From positions 62,001-126,000 of the forward strand of contig NZ_JAILPX010000134.1 of the NCBI RefSeq assembly GCF_024699275.1: a DNA stretch of 64,000 nucleotides, written 5' to 3'. A model generated the notes under the pieces. That model had not been told where the DNA came from. It made no database searches and worked only from the letters and a program-made list of their open reading frames with translations. This document shows, one piece after another, positions 7,945 to 16,052 of the stretch; position 1 is the first letter of the stretch, and each line of letters begins with the position of its first letter. A program made the translations under genes and the position numbers. Source of the DNA: Selenomonas sp. GTDB lineage: Bacteria > Bacillota_C > Negativicutes > Selenomonadales > Selenomonadaceae.

Positions 7945-8844
7945 ATGGAAAAACAGGCGTTGCAGGATGCGGAGAGTAAACAGAAGATTGTTCAGCATCG
8001 CAAAGCATCCTTCTATGTGAAGAAATATATCATGATTTTTGTTGGGGCAATAATTGCCGCTTTGGGGTTGGAGGTATTCCTGATTCCCAATAACGTCATT
8101 GATGGCGGCATTGTAGGTATATCCATCATGATGAGTACATTGACCGGGATGAGTCTGGGTTTTTTTCTGGTCCTCCTGAATATTCCTTTTCTGTTTATGG
8201 GGTATAAGCAGATTGGTAAGAACTTTGCCATTGCCACCACCATTGCCATCTGTTTCTTGTCTTTTTGGTCGGAAATTTTGGGGCCATTGCCGAAGGTTAC
8301 AGATGATCCTTTTCTGGCGGCTATTTTTGGCGGTATCATTGATGGCGTAGGGGTTGGCCTTATCATTCGGGCAGGAGGCAGTTTGGATGGTACAGAGATT
8401 GTGGCAATTATCATGGATAAGAAATCCGTCTTTTCCGTTGGCGAAGTAGTTATGTTTATCAACCTCTTTATCCTTTCCAGTGCGGGGTTGCTCTATGGCT
8501 GGGACAAGGCCATGTATTCGCTGGTAGCCTATTTTGTCATTTCCAAAATGATTGATGTGGTAATCAAGGGATTGGACGAAAGTTATGCGGTTATGATTGT
8601 GACAAACGAACATGAGGAAATTACATCCGCCCTGAATGATCGTCTTGGTCGCGGCGTGACTTTACTGCATGGTGCTGGGGGTTATACTGGGGAAAGCAAG
8701 GAAGTGCTTTACTGCGTGGTAACCCGCCTGGAGGTGGATAAGCTTAAGGAAATCGTCTTGGATAAGGATGAAAGTGCTTTTGTCACCATCAATGCTGTCC
8801 ATGATATTGTGGGCGGGAGATTCAAGAAGAAGTCTATCCATTAA
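7945..8844 (+). CDS. YitT family membrane protein
   Basis: A 299-residue protein with five to six membrane segments (about residues 25-200: IMIFVGAIIAALGLEVFLIPNN, GLSLGFFLVLLNIPFLFMGY and others) and a cytoplasmic C-terminal DUF2179 domain (AVMIVTNEHEEI..., GRGVTLLHGAGGYTGESKEVLYCVV). This layout is that of YitT/YebE/YvjA proteins of Firmicutes, whose transport role is unknown. The motif GGSLDGTEIVAIIM is strongly conserved in the family. It has its own promoter and a GGGGGTGTAGGGG SD region. The following secreted protein gene starts 38 nt downstream, so co-transcription is possible. Confidence 0.9.
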   Translation: MEKQALQDAESKQKIVQHRKASFYVKKYIMIFVGAIIAALGLEVFLIPNNVIDGGIVGISIMMSTLTGMSLGFFLVLLNIPFLFMGYKQIGKNFAIATTIAICFLSFWSEILGPLPKVTDDPFLAAIFGGIIDGVGVGLIIRAGGSLDGTEIVAIIMDKKSVFSVGEVVMFINLFILSSAGLLYGWDKAMYSLVAYFVISKMIDVVIKGLDESYAVMIVTNEHEEITSALNDRLGRGVTLLHGAGGYTGESKEVLYCVVTRLEVDKLKEIVLDKDESAFVTINAVHDIVGGRFKKKSIH

Positions 8845-8882
8845 ATGGATTTTACGGATAATATCATTATGGAGGGGACAGT

Positions 8883-9479
8883 ATGCAGAAAAAAATCCTA
8901 TTATGGCTGGTTATCTTTATCTGTGTTGTTTCTGTCCGGGGCTTGGCTGCGGAACGGGTTCCCCTGCGGGTAGCGCAGTTTCCCTTGACGGTGCAGAGTT
9001 ATAGGACACCGCCTCAGGATGTACAAGATCAGCTGGAACGATTAGTGGACCGCAGTTTGCATATCCCGCTAAATGCTACATTGCAGGCGGTGGCGTATAT
9101 TCCTGAAAAGGAATGCTTGGCGGCGCTGGAAACTGTGCAAAATGGAGTTTCCGGCAAGGTTAAAATGAAGGCTTTAATGCGTCCCTTAGCGGAACAGTTG
9201 AGGGCGGATTTGATTGTTATGCCGGTGCTGACAGGCTATGAGCAGTATCAGACCATGAGTTGGCATCGCTGGGGCCGGTATATTACCCGCAGCTATGCTG
9301 CCGTGGAAATTGTAGGCTATGATAAATCCAAGGATGAAGTATTCTGCAAAGGGGCATCTCGTCACTTCAATGATGAGTATTCGACGCAAGGTGATGTGCG
9401 TAATATGGCCTACGAGGTTATGGATGAGGCATTGCGCAGGGCCAAGGTGCATGAGCGTATCTGGATATGGAACAAGTAA
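8883..9479 (+). CDS. secreted protein of unknown function
   Basis: A 198-residue protein with an N-terminal signal sequence (MQKKILLWLVIFICVVSV, likely cleaved near GLAAE), so it acts outside the cytoplasmic membrane. The mature part has an alternating strand/helix pattern and the phrases LRADLIVMPVLTGYEQYQT and RSYAAVEIVGYDKSKDEVFCKGASRHFNDEYS. This pattern recalls small periplasmic proteins of diderm bacteria that resemble TolB- or LptE-like lipoproteins, but no family can be named. There is no lipobox cysteine. It sits between yitT and rnhA, ending 10 nt before the RNase start, with GGAGG-like SD (TATGGAGGGG). Confidence 0.65.
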   Translation: MQKKILLWLVIFICVVSVRGLAAERVPLRVAQFPLTVQSYRTPPQDVQDQLERLVDRSLHIPLNATLQAVAYIPEKECLAALETVQNGVSGKVKMKALMRPLAEQLRADLIVMPVLTGYEQYQTMSWHRWGRYITRSYAAVEIVGYDKSKDEVFCKGASRHFNDEYSTQGDVRNMAYEVMDEALRRAKVHERIWIWNK

Positions 9480-9489
9480 AGGAGTAATG

Positions 9490-10161
9490 ATGGCAGGGAA
9501 AAAGGTATATGCGGTGCGCAATGGCCGTAAGACAGGAATTTTTACGACCTGGGCGGAATGCAAAGCACAGGTGGACGGTTTCCCAGGGGCACGCTATAAG
9601 GGCTTTACAGACCCCAATGAAGCGAATAAGTGGCTGAATTTGGATTATGTGCCGCCCTATGGTGGAGGTCAGAAATCTGTGTCTGTGCAGGCAGAAGCTG
9701 ATGATTTTGATGATGCGGCGGATTATGTCATCTATACGGATGGTTCTTGTTTGCGGAATCCCGACGGTCCCGGAGGTTGGGCGGCGGTGATTGCTGACCA
9801 GATTGAGGGAAAACTTACAGAACTTCACGGTGGAGAAGCATCTACTACCAATAATCGCATGGAACTTACGGCAGCCCTACAGGCTTTATCCTTTGCCCGT
9901 AAGGGGGCTGTAATCGATCTTTATACGGATAGTCAATACCTGAAGAATGCTTTTACCAAGAACTGGCTTTCCAGCTGGAAGCGGAAGGGCTGGGTAACGG
10001 CAGCGGGAACGCCAGTCAAGAATCAGGATATCTGGCAAAAACTGGATGCGGCTTTCAGCGGGCATAAAGTCCGCTTTCATTGGGTTAAAGGTCATGTAGG
10101 TGTGGCGCAGAATGAGCGCTGTGATGAACTGGCTAAGGCTGAAGCCATGAAATATCAATAA
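9490..10161 (+). CDS. rnhA: ribonuclease HI with N-terminal hybrid-binding domain
   Basis: A 223-residue enzyme that cleaves the RNA strand of RNA-DNA hybrids. Residues 3-50 (KKVYAVRNGRKTGIFTTWAEC..., ARYKGF, EANKWL) form the RNase H1 hybrid-binding domain. A linker of about 25 residues follows. The catalytic domain (78-223) has all four acidic residues: D84 in YTDGSC, E125 in NNRMELTAAL, D147 in LYTDSQYL and D212 in NERCDELA. The hybrid-binding domain makes it the eukaryote/Firmicute long type rather than the E. coli type. AAGGAG lies 5 nt before ATG 9490; the adjoining ATG 9487 is an equal alternative. Confidence 0.94.
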   Translation: MAGKKVYAVRNGRKTGIFTTWAECKAQVDGFPGARYKGFTDPNEANKWLNLDYVPPYGGGQKSVSVQAEADDFDDAADYVIYTDGSCLRNPDGPGGWAAVIADQIEGKLTELHGGEASTTNNRMELTAALQALSFARKGAVIDLYTDSQYLKNAFTKNWLSSWKRKGWVTAAGTPVKNQDIWQKLDAAFSGHKVRFHWVKGHVGVAQNERCDELAKAEAMKYQ

Positions 10162-10174
10162 AGGGAATAGGTGC

Positions 10175-10217
10175 AAAAAAGGACGTGCTCTGTTTTTGGC
10201 AGAGTACGTCCTTTTTT
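10175..10217. terminator. bidirectional terminator between rnhA and the Lac-type IIA gene
   Basis: AAAAAAGGACGT-G-CTCTG and CAGAG-T-ACGTCCTTTTTT form a 17-18 bp stem with one mismatch around TTTTTGG. Flanking A and T runs let it act on both strands, serving convergent genes. Confidence 0.9.
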
Positions 10218-10240
10218 GGTGGACCGGACAGCAGGGCGAT

Positions 10241-10573
10241 TTATTTTAATTTAGCTTCCAAAGCATCGATGCGTTTGTGGGTATCGATGAATTCCCGGGC
10301 AATAATCTTGAAGGCTTCCGCACTCATGAGCTGGTCTTCCGCATGCAGGATCAACAGGGAGATGGTACTGCCTGGACCGTCCTGGGCTTCTTTCGTCAAG
10401 AGGCTGGTATGGGCATCGTGTCCGGTTACAAAGTTTTCATCACCTTCGGCAATCAGTTTTTCGGCTCGGTCATAGTCGCCGGCTTTTGCTGCCTGGATAG
10501 CGGCGATGTAGGAACTGCGGGCAGTTCCTACACCGGATATTATCTTAAAGGCAATCAATTCTAATTCTTCCAT
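10241..10573 (-). CDS. orphan PTS lactose/cellobiose-type IIA protein
   Basis: A 110-residue all-helical protein of the Lac/chitobiose IIA family. The phosphorylated histidine is H77 in LLILHAEDQLMSAE, and the trimer-forming Asp D80 of the family lies in HAEDQLM. The start MEELELIAFKIISGVGTARS is typical. It would take phosphate from HPr and pass it to a Lac-type IIB, but no Lac-type IIB or IIC is encoded in the window, so its partner is elsewhere or its role is regulatory. The start is ATG 10573, 9 nt after AAAGGTGG. This SD lies in a 17-nt sequence that recurs before the Glc-type IIA gene at 18530. It is divergent to the mannose-family genes. Confidence 0.88.
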   Translation of the reverse strand: MEELELIAFKIISGVGTARSSYIAAIQAAKAGDYDRAEKLIAEGDENFVTGHDAHTSLLTKEAQDGPGSTISLLILHAEDQLMSAEAFKIIAREFIDTHKRIDALEAKLK

Positions 10574-10582
10574 AGGGAAAAT

Positions 10583-10599
10583 CCACCTTTCCATATCGT
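10583..10599 (-). repeat. 17-nt leader element, copy 1
   Basis: In mRNA sense ACGATATGGAAAGGTGG, containing the SD, followed by exactly 9 nt and the ATG of the Lac-type IIA gene. An identical copy with identical spacing precedes the Glc-type IIA gene (18540-18556). Confidence 0.7.
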
Positions 10600-10684
10600 T
10601 TTGTAATCATCGGCAATTCCCTGGTTATATTGGCTTTTTTATAGGAGAATTCCTGCTTGCCCTGGATACAAAAATGATAGGAAT

Positions 10685-10700
10685 TATGACAAATGTCATA
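10685..10700. promoter_or_regulatory. palindrome upstream of the mannose-family PTS promoter
   Basis: TATGACA-AA-TGTCATA is a perfect 7-bp inverted repeat centred about 43 bp upstream of the -35 element at 10732. Position and symmetry suit a dimeric activator site; the binding protein is unknown. Confidence 0.45.
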
Positions 10701-10731
10701 GAATATTTTTGCAAGTTGTGACAGAGTTCAG

Positions 10732-10760
10732 CTGACTTTTGTCGGGTTTACTATTATAAT
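10732..10760 (+). promoter_or_regulatory. promoter of the mannose-family PTS operon
   Basis: CTGACT (10732-10737) and TATAAT (10755-10760) with a 17-nt spacer. The -35 is poor, which fits activation from the palindrome upstream. I saw no sigma-54 -24/-12 pair, although mannose-family operons often use one. Confidence 0.65.
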
Positions 10761-10789
10761 TCTTATTGTCAGAAAAGAAAAAAGCTTAA

Positions 10790-10827
10790 TTATCTTGTCG
10801 CGATTGGGGAATCGAAACAAGAGATAA
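10790..10827 (+). promoter_or_regulatory. 5'-leader hairpin of the mannose-family PTS operon
   Basis: TTATCTTGT (10790-10798) pairs with ACAAGAGATAA (10817-10827, two-base bulge), with an inner CGATT-GGGG-AATCG stem. It lies between the predicted transcription start (about 10767) and the SD. There is no T run, so it is not a terminator; it may be an operator or an mRNA-stabilising structure. Confidence 0.5.
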
Positions 10828-10845
10828 CCGAAAGGGGAATGAATT

Positions 10846-11337
10846 ATGGAAATCGCATTTTGCCGTATTGATGACCGTTTGATTCATGGTCAGGTGGCTA
10901 CTGTTTGGACGAAAGTTACGGGATGTAACCGCATCATGTGCTGCAGTGATGAAGTGGCCAAAGACGATATGCGCAAGAAACTGTTGCTGCAGGTTGCGCC
11001 GCCGGGAATCAAGGCTTACGTTGTGCCTGTGGAAAAGGCCTGCGAAGCTTATAAGAATCCGAAGTATGATGCCTTCAAAACGCTGTTCCTGTTCACCAAA
11101 CCTGCAGATGTAGTGCGGGCTGTGAAAGGCGGTATTCCCTTTAAGTCCGTCAACTTAGGTGGTATGACCTATAAAGATGGTGATACGCTGATTTCCAGTG
11201 CTGTTGCCGTAAATCCTGATGATGTAAAAGCATTGCTGGAATTGCAGGAAATGGGCATTGAAGTGGAAATCCGCAAACTTGCCAGTGAGCCTAAAGGGGA
11301 TTTAATGTCGGCGCTTAAAGCAAAGGGGTTGGCTTAA
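10846..11337 (+). CDS. PTS mannose/fructose/sorbose family IIB protein
   Basis: A 163-residue soluble IIB with the phosphorylated histidine H14 in RIDDRLIHGQVATVW, the hallmark of the Man family. Further family blocks are VAPPGIKAYVVPVEKA, TKPADVVRAVKGGIPFKSVNLGGM and LQEMGIEVEIRKL. It passes phosphate from a IIA to the sugar carried by IIC-IID. It is the first gene of IIB-IIC-IID and is full length. No Man-type IIA (neither separate nor fused) is encoded beside it. Substrate candidates are mannose, glucose, fructose, sorbose or aminosugars; the sequence alone does not decide. Confidence 0.93.
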   Translation: MEIAFCRIDDRLIHGQVATVWTKVTGCNRIMCCSDEVAKDDMRKKLLLQVAPPGIKAYVVPVEKACEAYKNPKYDAFKTLFLFTKPADVVRAVKGGIPFKSVNLGGMTYKDGDTLISSAVAVNPDDVKALLELQEMGIEVEIRKLASEPKGDLMSALKAKGLA

Positions 11338-11382
11338 GCGTTTCGGCTTTGTATTAGAAATCATAGAGGGGGATTATTCATT

Positions 11383-12180
11383 ATGACGAGTGTACAATTT
11401 ATTCTGCTCATCGTGGTGGCCGCCATCGCCGGCATGGGAAGTGTGCTGGATGAAGCACAGTTTCATCGCCCATTGGTTGCCTGCACCTTGGTAGGACTTG
11501 TTTTAGGCGATATGACAACTGGTATTATCTTAGGTGGTACGTTGGAAATGTTGGCTTTGGGCTGGATGAACGTCGGTGCAGCTATGGCACCGGATGCGGC
11601 TCTGGCTTCTGTAGTTTCCGCAATCCTCGTTATCGTCGGCCATCAGTCCATCGGCGCTGGTATCGCTCTGGCTGTACCTCTTGCCGCTGCTGGCCAGGTT
11701 CTCACGATTTTTGTGCGTACCATCACGGTGTTTTTCCAGCATTTGGCTGATAAATTTGCTTTGGAAGGCAATGCCTTTGGCATTGAAATGTGCCATATCG
11801 GCGGTCTGCTGTTGCAGGGCATCCGCGTAGCTGTTCCCGCTGCTATCGTTGCAGCTGTGGCCGGAACGGATACGGTTAATGCCATGCTGGCTTCCATTCC
11901 GGAAGTAATCACCCGTGGCTTGCAGGTATCCGGTGGTTTCATCGTCGTTGTTGGTTATGCCATGGTTATCAATATGATGAATGCCAAGAGCCTTATGCCG
12001 TATTTCTTCCTGGGCTTCCTCATCGCTGTATTCACCAACGTCAACCTCATCGGTTTCGGTGCTATCGGTCTTATCGCTGCTTATTTCCATATTCGTGGCC
12101 TGCAGCGTGAACTCAATGGCGCAGCTGCTGGCGGTTCCGGTGACCCGCTGGATGCTATCGACGATTCTGATTTGATGTAA
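11383..12180 (+). CDS. PTS mannose/fructose/sorbose family IIC protein
   Basis: A 265-residue membrane protein with about seven to nine segments. Family features are LGDMTTGIILGGTLEMLALGWMNVG near residue 45-70, AMAPDAALASVVSAILV and GFIVVVGYAMVINMMNAKSLMPYFFLGF. It forms the sugar-translocating complex with the IID protein encoded next. It begins 45 nt after the IIB gene behind AGAGGGGGATTATTC. The C-terminal tail is hydrophilic and acidic (GGSGDPLDAIDDSDLM). No missing segment or frameshift is seen. Confidence 0.93.
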   Translation: MTSVQFILLIVVAAIAGMGSVLDEAQFHRPLVACTLVGLVLGDMTTGIILGGTLEMLALGWMNVGAAMAPDAALASVVSAILVIVGHQSIGAGIALAVPLAAAGQVLTIFVRTITVFFQHLADKFALEGNAFGIEMCHIGGLLLQGIRVAVPAAIVAAVAGTDTVNAMLASIPEVITRGLQVSGGFIVVVGYAMVINMMNAKSLMPYFFLGFLIAVFTNVNLIGFGAIGLIAAYFHIRGLQRELNGAAAGGSGDPLDAIDDSDLM

Positions 12181-12194
12181 GGGAGGTTCGACTC

Positions 12195-13019
12195 ATGGAA
12201 AAACAGCTCACGAAAGGCGATCTCGTATCGATTTTTATCCGTTCCAACTTCCTGCTCGGCTCCTTCAACTTCGAGCGTATGCAGGCTATCGGTTTCTGCG
12301 TGTCCCTGATTCCGGCACTCAAGAAACTCTATAAAGATGACCCTGAAGAATACAAGCGTTCGCTGAAACGTCACCTCGAATTCTTCAACACGCAGCCGTT
12401 CCTGGCAACGCCGATTATGGGGATTATTGCCGCAATGGAAGAAAAGAAGGCCAACGGTGCCGATATTGGTGAGGACACCCTGTCCGGCGTAAAAGTAGGT
12501 CTTATCGGCCCTCTGGCCGGTGTCGGTGACCGGATTTTCTGGGGCACGCTCCGTCCGGTTCTCGCTGCTCTCGGTGCTGGTGTCGCGTTGACAGGCAGTA
12601 TCGTCGGTCCGCTGATTTTCTTCATCGCCTTCAATGTAATTCGCCTGCTCACGAATTGGTACGGCGTAATGTACGGCTATGATAAAGGTACGGAACTTGT
12701 AAATGAAGTAGGCGGCAACCGCATGCGTTACCTCACGGAAGGTTCCTCCGTACTCGGTCTCTTGGTTATGGGTGCTCTCGTAGCAAAATGGACCACGGTC
12801 AACATGCCGCTGGTATTGTCCTCTTATACGAACAGTCAGGGTGAGCAGGTGGTTACCACGGTTCAGAGTCTTCTCGACAGCCTGATGCCTGGCATTGTGC
12901 CTCTGCTGATGACCTTTGCCTGCATGTACCTCTTAAAGAAAGGCGTCAATCCGCTGGTTATCATTCTGGGGCTCTTTGCCCTTGGCATTGCTGGCTACGC
13001 TGTTGGTCTTTTCGCCTAA
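12195..13019 (+). CDS. PTS mannose/fructose/sorbose family IID protein
   Basis: A 274-residue protein of the EIID family. The cytoplasmic N-terminal part has the typical RSNFLLGSFNFERMQAIGFCVSLIPALKKLY and FFNTQPFLATPIMGIIAAMEE, followed by GLIGPLAGVGDRIFWGTLRPVLAALGA. The C-terminal region has two to three membrane segments. Together with IIC it forms the sugar channel. It lies 14 nt after the IIC gene with GGGAGGTTCG before ATG and ends the operon, which is closed by a strong terminator. EIID exists only in the Man family, so this firmly places the operon. Confidence 0.94.
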   Translation: MEKQLTKGDLVSIFIRSNFLLGSFNFERMQAIGFCVSLIPALKKLYKDDPEEYKRSLKRHLEFFNTQPFLATPIMGIIAAMEEKKANGADIGEDTLSGVKVGLIGPLAGVGDRIFWGTLRPVLAALGAGVALTGSIVGPLIFFIAFNVIRLLTNWYGVMYGYDKGTELVNEVGGNRMRYLTEGSSVLGLLVMGALVAKWTTVNMPLVLSSYTNSQGEQVVTTVQSLLDSLMPGIVPLLMTFACMYLLKKGVNPLVIILGLFALGIAGYAVGLFA

Positions 13020-13064
13020 GATAAGTCCAGTAGCCTACATACACATTCCATTATATATTCATTC

Positions 13065-13101
13065 CGAAAAAACTCCGTGCAGTGTGTACGGAGTTTTTTC
13101 G
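13065..13101 (+). terminator. terminator of the mannose-family PTS operon
   Basis: CGAAAAAACTCCGT and ACGGAGTTTTTTCG form a 14-bp stem around GCAGTGTGT, followed by TTTTAT. An A-rich left arm makes it bidirectional. Confidence 0.9.
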
Positions 13102-13134
13102 TTTTATCGCAGCGCCTGGTTATAGGTCCAACAA

Positions 13135-13166
13135 AGAAAAAAGCCCTCCCGCCTTTGGAAGGGCCT
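13135..13166 (-). terminator. terminator of the Gut-type IIA gene
   Basis: On the minus strand GCCCTTCC and GGGAGGGC pair around AAAGGCG and are followed by TTTTTTCTTTG, about 12 nt after the stop codon. Confidence 0.85.
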
Positions 13167-13177
13167 GAATCGATGAG

Positions 13178-13540
13178 TTATTTCTTGGTAAAGGTAATAT
13201 GTGCACCGACGGTCAATATGGGCAGGGACGGACCTTTGACGATAATCTGACCGGGCATGGAACCCTCAGCATTGAAAACCAGCGTGCAGTGTCCTTCTTC
13301 GCGCAGATTGTCGTTAACAGCATCGCCAACCTTTTCAATGGTGAATTTGATGCCGCCCATCAACAGCTTATCCCCCTTCTTGATGTCTTCTTCCAGTTTG
13401 CCCGGGGTGTGTTCCAATACCATATCTGAGAGATTGGGACGGATGCCTTCGTCCAACAGGATTGCGCTGTTATTGTTGGTAAGAAAGGTTTTGGCCAGGT
13501 TGCCGATGGCCGTAATTGCTACGTCGTATTTGATGTCCAT
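13178..13540 (-). CDS. orphan PTS glucitol/sorbitol-type IIA protein
   Basis: A 120-residue protein resembling the glucitol/sorbitol IIA family (GutB/SrlB). The likely phosphohistidine is H44 in LSDMVLEHTPGKL. Family blocks are KKGDKLLMGGIKFTIEKVGDAVNDNLREEGH and the C-terminal MPGQIIVKGPSLPILTVGAHITF. No glucitol IIB/IIC or sorbitol-6-phosphate dehydrogenase is nearby, so it is an orphan like the Lac-type and Glc-type IIAs in this region. The start is ATG 13540, 10 nt after AGGAGG; the nearer ATG at 13549 is too close to the SD. It is transcribed divergently from the sensory operon at 13757. Confidence 0.8.
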   Translation of the reverse strand: MDIKYDVAITAIGNLAKTFLTNNNSAILLDEGIRPNLSDMVLEHTPGKLEEDIKKGDKLLMGGIKFTIEKVGDAVNDNLREEGHCTLVFNAEGSMPGQIIVKGPSLPILTVGAHITFTKK

Positions 13541-13712
13541 GCTGTTCATTCCTCCTAAGATACACATTTCCTTTTATTCATTGCATTCTTTAAATATGAG
13601 TCTTATTTTTTATTATATCATATTTTATTCGGAAGAGAACACGACATTTGTCTTATTTTGTGAATTTTTTGCCGAGATCATTCTTCCTATGGCAAAATAT
13701 CTACGTTCGGGG

Positions 13713-13718
13713 TATAAT
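13713..13718 (+). promoter_or_regulatory. -10 element of the sensory operon
   Basis: A perfect TATAAT about 40 nt before the ATG at 13757. The best -35 in reach is ATGGCA (13689-13694, 18-nt spacer), which is weak, so an activator or another sigma context is possible. Confidence 0.45.
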
Positions 13719-13756
13719 TTGAATGATATTGACGGAGAAAGGCGGAGTTTGCAAAT

Positions 13757-14722
13757 ATGGAACGGGGGGAACGGTTCTTTTGGTGTGTGCTGGGATCTCT
13801 GCTGCTTTTTTTGATTGGTCTTATCATGTGGCAGATCATGCAGACGGATTTTTCTCTGCGGCAGACGGAACATCGGCGTAAATTCGGTGCAGTGTATATG
13901 ACACTGAATAATCCTTTTTATGAAATCGTAGATGAGGAAATCCGCATGGAGGTAGAGCGGCGTGGCGATGTGCTGATATCCCGTGATCCTGCCTTATCCG
14001 TGGAACGGCAGGAAGAAGCGGTCAATGAGCTGATTGAAAGCGGTGTGGAGGTTATCTTTATCAATCCTGTGGATTGGCAGCGTATTGCTCCGGCACTGCA
14101 GGCTGCCAAGAAAGCCAATGTGCTGGTAATTGCTGTGGATACCAATGTGGAAGATGAAAATTTTGTGGCGGCGACGGTGGTTTCGGATAATTACCTGGCG
14201 GGGCAGCAGTGTGCAGATCATTTGCTGGCTCATGCTTCAGGCGGGAATATTGCTCTGCTGAAACATACGGAGGCCCGTTCTTCTGTGGACAGGATTCAAG
14301 GTTTTTTGGACCGGTTGGCGGGCAATCCCAATTTTAAAGTAGTGGCTCAGGCAGAATGCCGGGGGCAGCTGGAACTGGCCATGCCGGCAATGCAGGATAT
14401 GCTGAAGCGTCACCCGGAAATTGATGTCGTGATGGCGTTGAATGATCCGGCGGCTATGGGGGCTATGGCTGCCTTGCAGACTGTTGGGCGATTGGATAAG
14501 GTCCTGGTTTATGGTGTGGATGGTGTACCGGAAACTAAGGAGATGATCAAACGGGGGCATATGATGGCAACAGCAGGGCAATCGCCCAGAGCTCTGGGGC
14601 GTCATGCGGCAGAACAGGCTTATCGATTGTTGGCTGGAGAATCGGTCCCCAAACTACTGCGTCTGCCCACGCAGTTATTGACAAAGGATAATCTGGGAGC
14701 CGATCGGAAAGGATGGGATTGA
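13757..14722 (+). CDS. membrane-anchored sugar-binding protein (RbsB/LacI-type), sensory
   Basis: A 321-residue protein with one N-terminal transmembrane helix (about 8-28: FFWCVLGSLLLFLIGLIMWQI) and no lipobox, so it is tethered outside the membrane. The rest is a type I periplasmic-binding fold like RbsB: FGAVYMTLNNPFYEIVDEEIRMEVERRGDVL, VNELIESGVEVIFINPVDW, then VMALNDPAAMGAMAAL and VLVYGVDGVPETKEMI. No ABC ATPase or permease is beside it; its stop overlaps the histidine kinase start (TGATG). I infer that it senses a sugar and signals through the kinase, as in XylFII/AraS-type clostridial systems. The ligand is unknown. Confidence 0.88.
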   Translation: MERGERFFWCVLGSLLLFLIGLIMWQIMQTDFSLRQTEHRRKFGAVYMTLNNPFYEIVDEEIRMEVERRGDVLISRDPALSVERQEEAVNELIESGVEVIFINPVDWQRIAPALQAAKKANVLVIAVDTNVEDENFVAATVVSDNYLAGQQCADHLLAHASGGNIALLKHTEARSSVDRIQGFLDRLAGNPNFKVVAQAECRGQLELAMPAMQDMLKRHPEIDVVMALNDPAAMGAMAALQTVGRLDKVLVYGVDGVPETKEMIKRGHMMATAGQSPRALGRHAAEQAYRLLAGESVPKLLRLPTQLLTKDNLGADRKGWD

Positions 14723-16026
14723 TGGCCAGGGCATATCTTCAGGAAGAACGGCGCCTGGAATGGGTATATGGACTGCTTGGTTTTTATAATGGACTGGTGG
14801 TCTTATTGATTGCAGGCTTTATGAGCCTGACGCAGGAAAAAATCGTGCATACTATGAGTGCCCATGCTTTTTTGACCACGCTGCCCATTGTGCCGTTGCC
14901 TGCCTTGAAGGGCTTTTTCCTATCGGTAGGGGCGTATGCACTTTTGCTTACGCTGGGGAAACTCTATCGTCATGGTGGAATGCTTGCAGGTCAGCGTCAT
15001 TTGATCTTTGTGGCCGAAATCGGTACCTGTATGCTGTTGATGAAAAGTTTGAATCTGGCTTATGATGGCGTGGTCCTGCTGGCAGTGGCAGATCTCATGC
15101 ACCGCTATCATGGGGAGAAGCAAAGCTGGCTGCTCTTGGGGGCGATGCTGGGACTCTATTTTGTGGCCAATTACAATATGGCGATTTTTCAGCGTCATGT
15201 GGCTCCTTTTGATGTATTTGCTGCTTATTACCAGCCGGAGGTGCAATCTGTACTGCTGGCCATCAAAAATACTTTTGAGTCGCTGAATATCGTGCTGTTC
15301 GTATTGTATCTGGTACTGCTGGTACAAAGCAAGCACCATGAGAAGGAGCGTATTGCCAGTCTGAACAAACAGCTGGAAGAGGCGAATATACGCCTGCGAG
15401 CGTATGCCTTGGAGGCTGAGCGTACGGCGGAGACCCGGGAGCGCAATCGTCTGGCCAGGGAAATCCATGATACCTTAGGCCATACGCTTACGGGTATTGT
15501 GGCAGGTCTCGATGCCTGTATTGTGCTGGTGGATAGTGTTCCGGCTGCGGCTAAGAAACAATTGGAAAAAATCCGAGAAACGGCCCGGCATGGCATTGTG
15601 GATGTGCGCCGTTCCGTGAAGAAATTAAGGCCTGATGACCTGGAAAAAATGCCCCTGCAACAGGCGGTAAAAAAGGTTATTGCGGAATTTTCGGCCTCTT
15701 CGGGTGTGTCTATCCAACTGGTAGAATTGGGATGGCCGGATAAGCTGCGGGGGGACGAAGAAGAAGTTATCTATCGTATTGTGCAGGAAGGTCTTACCAA
15801 TGCCCGCCGTCATGGAAAGGCCACGAAGATAACGGTGACTTGTGGTTTGGAACCAGGGCGGTTTTACATTATGATTGCCGATAATGGAAGGGGCTGTGCT
15901 GAACTTCAGCAGGGCTTCGGCCTGCGTCATATGGAAGAACGTTTGGACTTATTGCATGGACGACTGCGTTATTGGAGCGACAAAGGGTTTACGCTGGAGG
16001 CTACAATACCAATGGGGAAAATGTAA
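14722..16026 (+). CDS. sensor histidine kinase (HisKA_3 type)
   Basis: A 434-residue kinase. About six membrane segments fill residues 12-215 (GLLGFYNGLVVLLIAGFMSL to NIVLFVLYLVLLVQS), followed by a coiled coil (HEKERIASLNKQLEEANIRLRAYALEAERTAE). The dimerisation helix carries H249 in RLAREIHDTLGHTLTGI and the ATPase domain has GLTNARRHGKATKI (N box), IADNGRGC (G1) and GFGLRHMEERL (G2). There is no large extracytoplasmic domain, so ligand sensing is likely delegated to the anchored binding protein encoded just upstream. ATG 14722 overlaps that gene's stop; AAAGG lies 9 nt before. Confidence 0.93.
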   Translation: MARAYLQEERRLEWVYGLLGFYNGLVVLLIAGFMSLTQEKIVHTMSAHAFLTTLPIVPLPALKGFFLSVGAYALLLTLGKLYRHGGMLAGQRHLIFVAEIGTCMLLMKSLNLAYDGVVLLAVADLMHRYHGEKQSWLLLGAMLGLYFVANYNMAIFQRHVAPFDVFAAYYQPEVQSVLLAIKNTFESLNIVLFVLYLVLLVQSKHHEKERIASLNKQLEEANIRLRAYALEAERTAETRERNRLAREIHDTLGHTLTGIVAGLDACIVLVDSVPAAAKKQLEKIRETARHGIVDVRRSVKKLRPDDLEKMPLQQAVKKVIAEFSASSGVSIQLVELGWPDKLRGDEEEVIYRIVQEGLTNARRHGKATKITVTCGLEPGRFYIMIADNGRGCAELQQGFGLRHMEERLDLLHGRLRYWSDKGFTLEATIPMGKM

Positions 16027-16052
16027 TGGCGGATATTTAGGGAGGCTGAAGG

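Noticed and set aside
10595..10845. Sigma-54 promoter of the mannose-family PTS
   Set aside because: No GG-N10-GC pair with the right context was found; a sigma-A type pair with 17-nt spacing is present instead.
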